From positions 186,001-250,000 of the forward strand of contig NZ_FWFS01000005.1 of the NCBI RefSeq assembly GCF_900172375.1: a stretch of 64,000 nucleotides of DNA, written 5' to 3'. Positions 45,297-54,928 of the stretch are shown in pieces. The first letter of the stretch is position 1. Each line of letters opens with the position of its first letter. A program made the position numbers and the translations under genes. The DNA comes from Aquimixticola soesokkakensis (GTDB taxonomy: Bacteria > Pseudomonadota > Alphaproteobacteria > Rhodobacterales > Rhodobacteraceae). The notes beneath the pieces are model-generated. The model was not told the DNA's origin. It saw nothing but the letters and a program-made list of their open reading frames with translations, and did not search any database.

Positions 45297-46936
45297 TCGG
45301 CTCCCAGCGCTTTGGCCCCGTCGCGCACCAGTTTCCAGCGGATCGCATCCAGCAGCGCCTCGAAACTTGCGTCGATGATATTGGGCGAGACGCCCACCGT
45401 CGACCAGCGCCGCCCCGTGGCGTCCTCGTGATCAATGGTCACGCGGGTCTTTGCCTCGACGCCGCCACCCGTGATGCGCACTTTGAAATCGACCAGATCC
45501 ATATCCTCGATCACGGCCTGATAGGGCCCCAGATCCTTGGCCAGCGCCTTGGACAACGCGTTCACCGGACCGGCATCCGACCCGTCGGGCATGTGGCTTT
45601 CGGAGACCGACAGGTGCCGCTCCCCACCGATATTGACCACAACGACCGCTTCGGACAGGTGCATCATCTTGCCCGAAGGCGCGCGTTTGCGTTCCACTGT
45701 CACGCGGTAGCGGTCAACGGCGAAAAATTCCGGCGAAAGGCCCAATTCGTCGCGCGCCAGCAACTCGAAACTGGCCTGCGCCGTGTCGTAGGAATAGCCC
45801 TCTGTCTCGCGCTCTTTCACCCGCTCAAGCAGGGCACCAAGGCGCGCGTCCTTGGGGTCAACGGAAATTCCCATATCTGCCAGACGCTTACGCAGGTTCG
45901 ACTGGCCCGCCTGATTGGACATTGGCACGATACGTTCATTGCCCACCTGCGCGGGGTCAATATGTTCGTAAGTCGTGGGGTCTTTGAGGATGGCGCTCGC
46001 GTGCAGCCCTGCCTTATGGGCAAAGGCACTGGCACCGACATAGGGCGCAGCGCGCGTCGGCACGCGGTTGAGGATGTCGTCGAGCATCCGGCTGACCTTG
46101 ATCAGCCCCGCCAGCGCATCGTCACTGACCCCCGTTTCAAGGGTCGAGGCATAGGGTTCTTTCAGCTTCAGGGTCGGGATCAGCGTGATGAGATTGGCAT
46201 TGCCGCAGCGCTCGCCCAAGCCGTTCAACGTGCCCTGGATCTGGCGCGCCCCTGCGTTGACGGCGGCCAGGGAATTCGCCACCGCATTGCCCGTGTCGTC
46301 ATGGGTGTGGATGCCCAGACGGGCGCCGGGGATGCCGCTGTCGATCACGGCTTTGGTGATCTCATGCACCTCGTCGGGCAAAGTGCCGCCGTTGGTGTCA
46401 CACAGCACAATCCAGCGCGCCCCCGCACCAAAGGCCGCGTGAAGACAGGCAAGCGCATAGTCGGCATTGGCCTTGTACCCGTCAAAGAAATGTTCGGCGT
46501 CAAACAGCGCCTCGCGTCCCTGCGCCACGATATGGGCGATAGAGGCGCGGATATTGTCGGTGTTTTCCTCAAGCGAGATGCCAAGGGCGGTGGTGACGTG
46601 AAAATCATGGGTCTTGCCGACGATACACACCGCCTTGGTGTTCGCATTCAACACGCCCGCCAGCACCTCGTCATTCTCGGCAGAGCGCCCTGCCCGCTTG
46701 GTCATGCCAAAGGCCAGAAAGGTCGCGCGGGTTTGGGGCGGTTCGGCAAAAAACGCGCTGTCGGTGGGGTTTGCACCGGGCCAGCCCCCCTCGATGTAGT
46801 CCACCCCCAGATCGTCGAGCGCCTCGGCGATCATGTGCTTTTCGGGCGTGGAAAACTGCACGCCTTGGGTCTGTTGCCCGTCGCGCAGCGTGGTGTCAAA
46901 GAGATAGAGGCGGTCCTTGGCGATGGGTGCGCTCAC
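45293..46936 (-). CDS. cimA: (R)-citramalate synthase
   Basis: A 547-residue DRE-TIM metallolyase that condenses pyruvate and acetyl-CoA to citramalate, a threonine-independent entry to isoleucine. [18 protein letters not shown] and [16 protein letters not shown] show the catalytic Arg/Asp and metal-binding histidines; the C-terminal LeuA-type regulatory domain contains [13 protein letters not shown] and [12 protein letters not shown]-like [13 protein letters not shown]. Longer than 2-isopropylmalate synthase in the sense typical for CimA. It overlaps cysS and the synthase-like gene by 4 bp each. Confidence 0.9.
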   Translation of the reverse strand: MSAPIAKDRLYLFDTTLRDGQQTQGVQFSTPEKHMIAEALDDLGVDYIEGGWPGANPTDSAFFAEPPQTRATFLAFGMTKRAGRSAENDEVLAGVLNANTKAVCIVGKTHDFHVTTALGISLEENTDNIRASIAHIVAQGREALFDAEHFFDGYKANADYALACLHAAFGAGARWIVLCDTNGGTLPDEVHEITKAVIDSGIPGARLGIHTHDDTGNAVANSLAAVNAGARQIQGTLNGLGERCGNANLITLIPTLKLKEPYASTLETGVSDDALAGLIKVSRMLDDILNRVPTRAAPYVGASAFAHKAGLHASAILKDPTTYEHIDPAQVGNERIVPMSNQAGQSNLRKRLADMGISVDPKDARLGALLERVKERETEGYSYDTAQASFELLARDELGLSPEFFAVDRYRVTVERKRAPSGKMMHLSEAVVVVNIGGERHLSVSESHMPDGSDAGPVNALSKALAKDLGPYQAVIEDMDLVDFKVRITGGGVEAKTRVTIDHEDATGRRWSTVGVSPNIIDASFEALLDAIRWKLVRDGAKALGAE

Positions 46937-48384
46937 AGCAGGCCCTCCAGTTTGGTGGCATCAAAGCCCGGACCTGCGTCCAGCTCCACGCCGGTTTTGG
47001 ACATGCGCACCTCGACGCCTGCCGCGAGCAACGCGGATTTAAGCGCATCCACGGGCGCGAAGTCCTTGGTCTGCATCGCCGTTTCGCGCAAGGCAAACAA
47101 GGCCGTGGCAAAGGGCGTCAGGTCAACCCTGTCGCTGTCCCAGCCCCCCAAATCATCCGTCAGCAGCCCCAGCATCTGCGCAGAGGCCACGAAACGCCCC
47201 ATGAGCGCCACGATGTCGGCCTGTTCGGCCGGATCGTCCTTGGACCATGCGGCGTGGCGTTTGCGGATCGCGTCGAACTGGTGGTGCAGCGCGCTCAGCG
47301 CCCCTGCGGTGTTGAGATCATCGGCAAGGCAGGCCACAACGGCCTCATCGGCAAAGCTTTTGTCATAGCCCCAGGCGCCCATCGCCTCGCGCCATTTTTT
47401 CAGCGTGGCAAAGGCCTGATCGGCCTTGTCCTGCGTCCAGTCCATCGGCTTGCGGTAATGGGTGGACAGGAACACAAAGCGGATCACCTCGCCGGGAATG
47501 CCCTGGTCCAGCAGGTCGCGCACGGTGAAAAAATTGCCCAGGGATTTGGACATCTTCTTGCCCTCGACCTGCAACATTTCGTTGTGCAGCCAGACATTGG
47601 CAAAGCCGCCGCCATCGCTCTCATGCCCATGCGCACAGCAGCTTTGGGCAATTTCGTTTTCGTGGTGCGGAAACATCAGATCGTTGCCGCCGCCGTGAAT
47701 GTCGAAATGCGCGCCCAAAAGATCGGCCGCCATGGCCGAGCATTCGATATGCCAGCCCGGACGCCCGCGGCCCCAGGGGCTGTCCCAGCCCGGCGTCTGC
47801 GCATCCGAGGGTTTCCACAGCACGAAATCCATCGGGTGACGTTTGTAGGGGGCCACTTCGACCCGCGCCCCCGCGATCATGTCGTCAATCGAACGCCCCG
47901 ACAGCTTGCCGTAGGCTGCGTATTTATCGACCGCAAACAGCACATGCCCCTCGGCGCTATAGGCAAAGCCCTTGGCGATCAGCCCTTCGATCATGGCCAC
48001 CATCTGGGGAATATAGGCGGTCGCGCGCGGCATTGCGCTGGGTTCAAGCGCGCCGACCGCGCCCATATCGTCCAGATACCACTGCGTTGTCTGGGCGGTA
48101 ATCTCGCCAATCGAGCGGCCACTTTCAGCCGCGCGCGCGTTGATCTTGTCATCCACATCGGTGAAATTGCGCACATAGGTCACGTGATCGGCGCCGTAGA
48201 CATGGCGCAGCAGCCGAAACAGCACATCAAACACGATCACAGGGCGCGCATTGCCGATATGGGCGCGATCATAGACCGTCGGTCCACAGACATACATCCG
48301 CACATTTTGCGCGTCGATCGGCACGAAGTCCTCCTTTTTACGGGTCTTCGTGTTGGTCAGCCGGATGGTCTGGGTCTGGGTCAT
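46933..48384 (-). CDS. cysS: Cysteinyl-tRNA synthetase
   Basis: A 483-residue class-I synthetase charging tRNA-Cys. The zinc-site cysteine and HIGH equivalent are in [18 protein letters not shown]; the KMSKS loop is [12 protein letters not shown]. The anticodon-binding C-terminal part is present. It begins [17 protein letters not shown]. It is the first gene of cysS-cimA-synthase-like, and divergent from rnd by about 270 bp. Confidence 0.96.
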   Translation of the reverse strand: MTQTQTIRLTNTKTRKKEDFVPIDAQNVRMYVCGPTVYDRAHIGNARPVIVFDVLFRLLRHVYGADHVTYVRNFTDVDDKINARAAESGRSIGEITAQTTQWYLDDMGAVGALEPSAMPRATAYIPQMVAMIEGLIAKGFAYSAEGHVLFAVDKYAAYGKLSGRSIDDMIAGARVEVAPYKRHPMDFVLWKPSDAQTPGWDSPWGRGRPGWHIECSAMAADLLGAHFDIHGGGNDLMFPHHENEIAQSCCAHGHESDGGGFANVWLHNEMLQVEGKKMSKSLGNFFTVRDLLDQGIPGEVIRFVFLSTHYRKPMDWTQDKADQAFATLKKWREAMGAWGYDKSFADEAVVACLADDLNTAGALSALHHQFDAIRKRHAAWSKDDPAEQADIVALMGRFVASAQMLGLLTDDLGGWDSDRVDLTPFATALFALRETAMQTKDFAPVDALKSALLAAGVEVRMSKTGVELDAGPGFDATKLEGLL

Positions 48385-48655
48385 AGCGTTTCCTCGGGTG
48401 TCCCCGCGGGCTTTAGCAGCTATTCGTCTGAGCGAAAAGAGACCGGACCCGCGTGACAGTGGTCAGCGGATAATGCAGCGAAAGATCGGGATGGCGCCGC
48501 GCGCGGTTGTCGGTCTCATGCTGCATCGATTAGCACTGTGCGTGCCTGTTTGCCAAGCACCGATCTGCAAAGCGCAGCCCGGCAGCGCGCCTCTCTTTCC
48601 ATTCAGAAAAAAGCGGCGTATCAAGTCTGGATCGGGACGGACCCGAGCCAAAGAC

Positions 48656-49834
48656 ATGAGCCAGATGATCACCATTACCACCACCGAGGGCCTTGCGGCC
48701 TACTGCGAAATGGCAGCGCAAGCGCCTTACGTTACCGTCGATACCGAGTTCCTGCGCGAACGCACGTATTATTCGAAACTCTGTCTGGTGCAGCTGGCCG
48801 TGCCCCCGCGCGCGGGCCTGAGCACCGAGGACGAGGCGGTGCTGGTCGATCCGCTGGCCAAGGGCATTGATTTGCAACCGCTCTACGATCTGATGGCCGA
48901 CACCCGCGTGGTCAAAGTGTTCCACGCCGCGCGTCAGGATCTCGAAATTTTCTACATTCAGGGCAAAGTGCTGCCCGAGCCGCTGTTTGACACTCAGGTC
49001 GCCGCGATGGTCTGCGGCTTTGGCGAACAGGTGGGCTATGAAACGCTCGTGCGCAAAATCGCCAAAGAGGGCCTGGACAAGACCTCGCGCTTTACCGATT
49101 GGTCGCGTCGCCCCCTTACGGATGCGCAAAAAACCTATGCGCTGGCCGATGTGACGCACCTGCGCCAGATCTACGAATTTCTGGCCGGCGAGATCGAAAA
49201 ATCAGGCCGCCAGAAATGGGTTGCTGAGGAGCTGACGATCCTCACCTCGCCCGAGACCTATGTGGTCGAACCCGAGCAGGCGTGGAAACGGGTGAAAACC
49301 CGCACCACCTCGGGCAAATTTCTGGCCGCCGTGAAAGAACTTGCCGCCTTTCGCGAAAGCTATTCCCAGAGCCGCGATATCCCGCGCTCGCGCGTCTACA
49401 AAGACGATGCGCTGCTGGAACTGGCGTCGACCAAACCCAAATCGAGCGAGGATCTGAACCGCTCGCGGCTGTTGTTGCGCGAGGCGCGCAAGGGCGACAT
49501 CGCGGACGGCATTCTGGCGGCGATCGCCAAGGCCGCGGCCTACCGGACCGAGGACATGCCCAAGGTTGACGAAAGCCGCGACAAATTGCAGGTCAACCCG
49601 GCACTCGCGGATATGCTGCGCGTTTTGCTAAAGGCGAAATCCGACAATGCCAATGTGGCGGCAAAACTGATTGCCTCGGCTTCGGAGCTGGACATGATTG
49701 CCGCTGGCGAGCGCCATGTGCCCTCCCTCAAAGGCTGGCGCGCGGAGGTTTTTGGCAATGACGCCCTGCGCCTGTGCAAGGGCGAACTCGCCTTGGCGGT
49801 GAAGGGCCAGCGCGTCGAGGTGATCGAGGTCTAG
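48656..49834 (+). CDS. rnd: Ribonuclease D
   Basis: A 392-residue 3'-5' exoribonuclease of the DEDD family, trimming tRNA 3' ends. VDTEFLRERTYY (D29, E31), FHAARQDLEIFY and YALADVTHLRQIY supply the four metal-binding acidic residues and the catalytic tyrosine. The HRDC domain follows (DIPRSRVYKDDALLELASTKPKS). ATG at 48656 (MSQMITITT) or 48665 (MITITT) could be the start, because the ribosome binding site is weak. Confidence 0.92.
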   Translation: MSQMITITTTEGLAAYCEMAAQAPYVTVDTEFLRERTYYSKLCLVQLAVPPRAGLSTEDEAVLVDPLAKGIDLQPLYDLMADTRVVKVFHAARQDLEIFYIQGKVLPEPLFDTQVAAMVCGFGEQVGYETLVRKIAKEGLDKTSRFTDWSRRPLTDAQKTYALADVTHLRQIYEFLAGEIEKSGRQKWVAEELTILTSPETYVVEPEQAWKRVKTRTTSGKFLAAVKELAAFRESYSQSRDIPRSRVYKDDALLELASTKPKSSEDLNRSRLLLREARKGDIADGILAAIAKAAAYRTEDMPKVDESRDKLQVNPALADMLRVLLKAKSDNANVAAKLIASASELDMIAAGERHVPSLKGWRAEVFGNDALRLCKGELALAVKGQRVEVIEV

Positions 49835-49881
49835 CACCTCCTTTGCGCCGCGCCACTTTCACCCCGCCCCACAGAAATCAA

Positions 49882-49907
49882 AAAGGCCCGCAACGCTGCG
49901 GGCCTTT
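49882..49907. terminator. Bidirectional terminator between rnd and the cyd small gene
   Basis: A perfect 11-bp stem AAAGGCCCGCA/TGCGGGCCTTT with a 4-nt loop, between convergent units. Confidence 0.9.
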
Positions 49908-49928
49908 GTCATTTGGTCTGCCCGCGCC

Positions 49929-50078
49929 TCACAGGATCGCGCTGCGGATCGCATAGCCGACCGCCCCGACACAAGCGACCCCTGCGGCCCACAACAGCAC
50001 GAACCACCCCGTGCGGATCAGCCATTTGCCCAAGGCGCTGCGGTCGTGACGCAGGTGCGAAAGCCTGGTGTTGTGCAT
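49929..50078 (-). CDS. DUF2474-like small subunit of cytochrome bd oxidase
   Basis: A 49-residue frame, MHNTRLSHLRHDRSALGKW..., with a basic N-terminus and one hydrophobic span (LIRTGWFVLLWAAGVACVGAVG). It starts 12 bp after the cydB stop with an AGGAGG ribosome binding site. Position, size and the LGKWLIRTGWF...AIR pattern fit the DUF2474/CydX class of tiny bd-oxidase subunits that stabilise the heme site. It is below the size usually called by automatic gene finders. Confidence 0.8.
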   Translation of the reverse strand: MHNTRLSHLRHDRSALGKWLIRTGWFVLLWAAGVACVGAVGYAIRSAIL

Positions 50079-50090
50079 GGCAAAGCCTCC

Positions 50091-51104
50091 TCAGTGGTAC
50101 CCTTTTTCAGGATCGATCTTACCGCGAAACACCCAATAGGCATAGGCGGTGTATCCCAGGATGATCGGGATCAGCACGACCGCCCCCACCAGCATGAAAA
50201 CCTGCGATTTTTCCGGTGCCGCGGCCTCGTAAAGGGTGACGCTGGGCGGCACCACATAGGGAAACATCGAAATGCCAAGACCGATAAAGCACAAGGCAAA
50301 CAGCCCGAGGCCAAGCACGAAGGGCACCCAATCGCGCCCGCCGCGCAGCAAAGAGCGCGCAATGGCCACGATCAGCACCGCGACCAGAACCGGCACCACC
50401 GCCGAAAAGGCAATCTGCGGCCAGACAAACCAGCGTTCGTAATAGGCGTAGTTCAGGTAGGGCGTGATAAAGGACACGGCGACGATGAAGGCCACGGTGG
50501 CGATACCGGCAAAGCGCGCGATTTCGCGGGCTTTGACATGTTCGACCCCGTCGAGTTTCCACACCAGCCACGCCGCGCCAAGCATCGCATAGCCCGTCAC
50601 CACGGCCAGCCCCGTGAGAACCGAAAACGGTGTCAGCCAGTCAAACCAGCCGCCCGCATAGGCGCGCCCCTCGACCTCGATGCCTTGCAACAGCGCGCCC
50701 AGAGCCACGCCCTGCATGAAGGCCGCAAGTGTCGAGCCGCCGATGAAGGCATAGTCCCAGACCCGCTTGCCAAAGGCCCCCTCGGCGCGCCAACGAAATT
50801 CAAAGGCCACCCCGCGCAGGATCAACGCCAAAAGCATGGCGATGATAGGGGGATAGAGCGCGGGCAGGATGATCGCATAGGCCATCGGAAAGGCCGCCAT
50901 CAACCCGCCGCCGCCCAGCACCAGCCAGGTTTCATTGCCATCCCAGATCGGCGCGACCGAGTTCATCAGAAGATCCCGCTCGCGCTTGGTTTTGAAGAAG
51001 GGGTACAGAATGCCGATCCCAAGGTCGAACCCGTCGAGCACCACATAGGTAAAGACCGAAAAAGCCAGCAAAAAGGCCCAGATAAGCGTGTAATCCATGG
51101 TCAA
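50091..51104 (-). CDS. cydB: Cytochrome bd-type quinol oxidase subunit II
   Basis: A 337-residue membrane protein with about nine spans. It begins MDYTLIWAFLLAFSVFTYVVLDGFDLGIG, the standard CydB N-terminus, and contains NSVAPIWDGNETWLVLGGGGL. Partner of CydA in the quinol-oxidising, oxygen-reducing complex. Six bp downstream of cydA. Confidence 0.95.
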   Translation of the reverse strand: MTMDYTLIWAFLLAFSVFTYVVLDGFDLGIGILYPFFKTKRERDLLMNSVAPIWDGNETWLVLGGGGLMAAFPMAYAIILPALYPPIIAMLLALILRGVAFEFRWRAEGAFGKRVWDYAFIGGSTLAAFMQGVALGALLQGIEVEGRAYAGGWFDWLTPFSVLTGLAVVTGYAMLGAAWLVWKLDGVEHVKAREIARFAGIATVAFIVAVSFITPYLNYAYYERWFVWPQIAFSAVVPVLVAVLIVAIARSLLRGGRDWVPFVLGLGLFALCFIGLGISMFPYVVPPSVTLYEAAAPEKSQVFMLVGAVVLIPIILGYTAYAYWVFRGKIDPEKGYH

Positions 51105-51110
51105 ATCGCC

Positions 51111-52556
51111 TTATTTTGCGGGTTTGTGATTGGGGGACAGTTTCCCCTGTTCGCCGGTCGAGGCCCCCGCCTGCGTGCCGGTGGTGCGCATCGGCCCCGG
51201 TTCGTCGCGCGGCCCCTCTTCGCCCGGATGCGGTGCTTTGGACATCAGTTTGAGCAGGTACAAAATGCCCGCCCCGAACACGAGAAAATACACCACGATA
51301 AAGGCGATCAGAGAGGTGCCCACCGCAGGCGCGTCCAGCGGCGAGGCGCTGTCCACCGTGCGCAGCACACCGTAAACCGTAAAGGGCTGGCGCCCGACTT
51401 CGGTGGTGATCCAGCCGGCGGTGACGGCCACAAAGCCCATGGGCCCCATCACGACAGCCGCGCGCGCAAGCCAGCGGCTTTGGTAAAGTTTGCCCCGCAA
51501 CCGCGCGATCGCGCCCCACAGCCCCAGCCCCAGCATGGCAAAGCCAAGGCCCACCATCACCCGAAACGACCAGAAGACGATGCCCACCGGCGGCTGGTCT
51601 TCGCGCGCCACAACATCCAGCCCCTCAAGGGGGGCGTTGAGGTCGTGTTTGAGGATCAACGAGGACAGTTTGGGGATTTCCACCGCATATTTCATCACCT
51701 GATTTTCCTGATCGGGAATGCCGAACAGGATCAGCGGCGCACCATCGGGGTGGCTTTCGAAATGCCCCTCCATCGCCGACACTTTGGCCGGTTGATGTTC
51801 GAGCGTGTTCAACCCGTGGGCATCGCCCAGAAAAATCTGCAAGGGTGCAACCACCATCACCATGCCCATCGCCATGGCAAACATCTTGCGCACCGAGGGG
51901 TTGCCCCGCGCGCCGCGCAGCAAATGCCAAGCGGCGACAGCGCCCACCACCAGCGCCGTGGTCAGATAGGCTGCCGTCAACGCATGGGCAAGGCGGTAGG
52001 GAAAGGAGGGGTTGAACACGATGGCCCACCAGTCTTCGGGCATGAACTGGCCGTTGGCGGCAATGGAATAGCCCTGCGGCGTATGCATCCACGAGTTCAC
52101 CGAAATAATCCAGGTGGCCGAAATCGCCGTGCCGACCGCCACCATCATTGTGGCCATCATATGCAAGCCGTCGCCGACTTTTTCACGTCCGAACAACATG
52201 ATTCCAAGGAAACCGGCCTCCAGGAAAAAGGCGGTGAGCACCTCATAGGCCATGAGCGGCCCGATCACCGGCCCCGCTTTGTCCGAGAACACCGACCAGT
52301 TGGTGCCGAACTGATAGGACATCACGATGCCGGACACGACGCCCATGGCAAAGGCCACCGAAAAGATTTTCAGCCAGTAATTGAACAGCCGCAGGTACAT
52401 TTCATTGCGCGTTTTCAGCCAGAAGGCGTTCAGCACAGCAAGGTAGCTCGCCGTCCCGATGGAAAACGACGGGAAAATGAAATGGAACGCGACAGTGAAG
52501 CCGAACTGGAGTCGTGCCAGTACAATCGCGTCCAACCCAAGGAAGGTCTCTTGCAT
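51111..52556 (-). CDS. cydA: Cytochrome bd-type quinol oxidase subunit I (short Q-loop, CIO-like)
   Basis: A 481-residue subunit carrying hemes b558, b595 and d. Conserved segments are LARLQFGFTVAFHFIFPSFSIG, the GREKVGDGLHMMATMM region and the quinol-site motif GWITTEVGRQPFTVYGVLRT. The periplasmic Q-loop is short and the total length is about 40 residues below E. coli CydA, pointing to the cyanide-insensitive (CioA-like) branch. The C-terminal tail is polar and rich in Gly/Pro. AAAGGAAA precedes the start. Confidence 0.94.
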   Translation of the reverse strand: MQETFLGLDAIVLARLQFGFTVAFHFIFPSFSIGTASYLAVLNAFWLKTRNEMYLRLFNYWLKIFSVAFAMGVVSGIVMSYQFGTNWSVFSDKAGPVIGPLMAYEVLTAFFLEAGFLGIMLFGREKVGDGLHMMATMMVAVGTAISATWIISVNSWMHTPQGYSIAANGQFMPEDWWAIVFNPSFPYRLAHALTAAYLTTALVVGAVAAWHLLRGARGNPSVRKMFAMAMGMVMVVAPLQIFLGDAHGLNTLEHQPAKVSAMEGHFESHPDGAPLILFGIPDQENQVMKYAVEIPKLSSLILKHDLNAPLEGLDVVAREDQPPVGIVFWSFRVMVGLGFAMLGLGLWGAIARLRGKLYQSRWLARAAVVMGPMGFVAVTAGWITTEVGRQPFTVYGVLRTVDSASPLDAPAVGTSLIAFIVVYFLVFGAGILYLLKLMSKAPHPGEEGPRDEPGPMRTTGTQAGASTGEQGKLSPNHKPAK

Positions 52557-52746
52557 GGTGTTTCCTTTTAAACCAGCGCTTTGGATGACCCTAACAACGA
52601 CAGCTTTGCGCGCCAATGCCGGGCCTGTTCTTATCCAGTGGTATATCTTGCAAACACCAGGAACATACCATGCGACAGGCTGTCCGCGCGCGCAGATGTC
52701 GCAGGCGTGCCAAGAAACCGCCAAGGCTTGGAAATTGCGCATAAAA

Positions 52747-52777
52747 ACACCCGCAAAGCGCGCGGACTTGCGGGTGT
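52747..52777 (-). terminator. Terminator of the iron-binding-protein gene
   Basis: ACACCCGCAA/TTGCGGGTGT, 10-bp perfect stem with an 11-nt loop; on the minus strand a TTTTTAT run follows. Confidence 0.85.
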
Positions 52778-52808
52778 CTGTGGTCCCTTGACGGTGCCGG
52801 CCTGCGCC

Positions 52809-53816
52809 TTAGCCGTCGAAATCGACCTCTTCGGTGATGCGCAGCGCGGCGGCACGATGGTCGGCAATATCGGTCAGGGCAATCTCGTCGGGGGTAAAGC
52901 TGCCCCAGGCCTGAACCCGCGCGGAGGCCTCGGCCCCGGCGATGACCGGGTATTCGTCATTCGCCTCGGCGTAGATTTCCTGCGCTTCGGGCGAGACGAG
53001 GAATTCGATGAATTTCACCGCATCATCGTAGTTCTTGGCCGCTTTGGTCAGGGCCACGCCGGAAATATTGACGTGGGTGCCGCCGCCTTCAAATTCGGGG
53101 AAGGCAAGGTAGACGGCATTGGCGTAGTCCACCTGCTCGGGATCATCCAGCATCTGGCCCATGTAATAGGTGTTGCCCAGCGAAATGTCGCATTCGCCCG
53201 CCCAGATCGCCTTGACCTGCGCACGGTCGTTGCCCTGGGGCTTGCGCGCAAGGTTGGCTTTGACGCCTTCGAGCCATGTCTTGGCGGCCTCTTCGCCGTG
53301 ATGGGCGATATAGGCCGAGGTCAGCGCAATCATATAGGCATGCGTGCCGGAACGGGTGCAAATCCGGCCCTTCCATTTGGGATCTGCAAGATCCTCATAG
53401 CTGGTCACCTCGCCCTCGGCGACGCGCTCTTTGGAGGCATAGACGATGCGCGCACGCGTGGTCACCCCCCACCAGTTGCCATCGGGCCCGTGGTATTGCT
53501 CGGGCACCGCCTGTGTCAGGGTCTCGGTCAACAGCGGTTGGGTTACGCCCGCATCCACAGCCTCGGTGAGGCGCGAAATATCGACGGTCAGGATCACATC
53601 GGCGGGCGAGCGGTCGCCCTCGGCCACAAGGCGCTCGACCATCCCGCTGTCAAGAAACGCCACGTTCACGTTGATCCCCGTCTCGGCCGTGAAGGCATCG
53701 GTCAGCGGCGAAATCAACTCGGGCTGGCGATAGGAATAGATATTCACATCAGCCAGAACCGGAGCGGCGGTCAGCACAGCGGTGGTGGTGGCAAGAGCGA
53801 CGGAACGAAAACGCAT
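52809..53816 (-). CDS. Ferric-iron ABC transporter substrate-binding protein (FbpA/FutA-like)
   Basis: A 335-residue periplasmic protein with a signal peptide (MRFRSVALATTTAVLTAAPVLA). VNIYSYRQPELISPLTDAFTAETGINV, VYASKERVAEGEVTSYEDLAD and the tyrosine-rich GNTYYMGQM fit the ferric-binding family, where adjacent tyrosines bind iron. No permease or ATPase gene is adjacent, so its transporter must be encoded elsewhere. GAGGAG precedes the start at 53816. An iron-type operator sits upstream. Confidence 0.88.
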   Translation of the reverse strand: MRFRSVALATTTAVLTAAPVLADVNIYSYRQPELISPLTDAFTAETGINVNVAFLDSGMVERLVAEGDRSPADVILTVDISRLTEAVDAGVTQPLLTETLTQAVPEQYHGPDGNWWGVTTRARIVYASKERVAEGEVTSYEDLADPKWKGRICTRSGTHAYMIALTSAYIAHHGEEAAKTWLEGVKANLARKPQGNDRAQVKAIWAGECDISLGNTYYMGQMLDDPEQVDYANAVYLAFPEFEGGGTHVNISGVALTKAAKNYDDAVKFIEFLVSPEAQEIYAEANDEYPVIAGAEASARVQAWGSFTPDEIALTDIADHRAAALRITEEVDFDG

Positions 53817-53877
53817 TGGGGGTCTCCTCCAAGTTGGACCTGTTGTCATGCCCTTAAAAAAGGGTCGGCCCCCGTAA

Positions 53878-53898
53878 ACCTGACTATTTATGTCAGGT
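53878..53898. promoter_or_regulatory. Iron-responsive operator candidate (TGA-N9-TCA)
   Basis: A perfect 7-bp inverted repeat ACCTGAC-N7-GTCAGGT contains TGA-N9-TCA, the RirA-type core of alphaproteobacterial iron operators. On the minus strand it follows TTGACC directly and would lie between -35 and -10 of the iron-binding-protein gene, as expected for repression. Confidence 0.6.
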
Positions 53899-53938
53899 CA
53901 AGAAGAATGCAGATTTCTTATCACGTCCAACGCCGGAG

Positions 53939-54760
53939 CTATCCCAATTCACCGGCCTTATCGGCGCGCTTTACCTCAGTCCACAGCGCATCCATTTGCG
54001 CCAGATCGCTGTCACTCGGGGCCTTGCCCATCGCTTTCAAACGATCCTCTACCGCATTGAAACGGCGCTGGAATTTAGCATTTGCCGCGCGCAGGGCTTC
54101 TTCGGCTTCCACGCCCAGATGCCGCCCGAGGTTGACCATGACAAACATCAGATCACCGTATTCCTCGATCACCTCGGCCTGCGTCAACTGATCGCGGGCC
54201 TCGACCAATTCGCCCGCTTCTTCGGCAATCTTATCGACGACATGTCCTGCATCCGGCCAATCGAACCCCACCCGCGCGGCCCGTTTTTGCAGCTTTTGCG
54301 CGCGCATCAATGCCGGCAGCCCCAGTGCAACCCCGTCAAGCACCCGCAGCTCGCCGCGCCGCGCGCGTTCGCCCGCTTTCTGGTGCTCCCAATCCACCGT
54401 CTGTTGCTGTGGGCTTTTGTCGTTGCTCTGGTCACCGAACACATGGGGGTGACGCTCGATCATCTTGTCGGCAATCGCGCGCACCACATCCTCAAAGGTG
54501 AAGGCGCCCTGATCGGCAGCGATTTGGGCGTGAAACACCGATTGAAACAGCAAATCGCCCAATTCCGATTTCAAATCCCCCATGTCGCCGCGCGCGATCG
54601 CATCCTCGACCTCATAGGCCTCTTCGATGGTATAGGGCGCGATGGTGTCAAACGTCTGCGCGATATCCCAAGGGCAACCGCCTGCCGGATCGCGCAAACG
54701 CCGCATGATTTCAAGCAGTTGCTCCATGGGCTCCGTCACCTCGAATATCGGATCGCGCAT
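53939..54760 (-). CDS. mazG: Nucleoside triphosphate pyrophosphohydrolase MazG
   Basis: A 273-residue tandem MazG protein. The first EExxE/ExxD motif is in YTIEEAYEVEDAIARGDMGDLKSELGDLL, the second in KIAEEAGELVEARDQ...EEYGDLMFVMVNLGRHL. It hydrolyses NTPs and dNTPs, thought to clean the pool or lower ppGpp signalling. The start at 54760 (MRDPIFEVTEPM) gives the normal length; the long frame beyond it overlaps the divergent ATPase gene and is not coding. Confidence 0.94.
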   Translation of the reverse strand: MRDPIFEVTEPMEQLLEIMRRLRDPAGGCPWDIAQTFDTIAPYTIEEAYEVEDAIARGDMGDLKSELGDLLFQSVFHAQIAADQGAFTFEDVVRAIADKMIERHPHVFGDQSNDKSPQQQTVDWEHQKAGERARRGELRVLDGVALGLPALMRAQKLQKRAARVGFDWPDAGHVVDKIAEEAGELVEARDQLTQAEVIEEYGDLMFVMVNLGRHLGVEAEEALRAANAKFQRRFNAVEDRLKAMGKAPSDSDLAQMDALWTEVKRADKAGELG

Positions 54761-54928
54761 CGGTTCTGTCCTTTTGGCTGGTGGTGCGCCGACTATTGGC
54801 GGCACGCGCGCAACTGTCCACCGCCCAAGAGGGCCGCGACAAGAAAACGGGCGAAAAACCTTGGCAAATCCGGACGGGCATGGCACCCCTGCCCCCACCG
54901 TTTCAGAATTGCCAAAGGCCCGTGCCCG

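Noticed and set aside
45428-48456. Two large plus-strand frames over cimA and cysS
   Set aside because: Antisense shadows of two unmistakable enzymes.
50046-52571. 841-codon plus-strand frame over cydA and cydB
   Set aside because: Antisense to conserved cytochrome bd genes; His/Arg-rich shadow sequence.
53996-54928. N-terminal extension of the P-loop ATPase frame across mazG
   Set aside because: The extension is antisense to MazG; the P-loop protein starts naturally at 54929.
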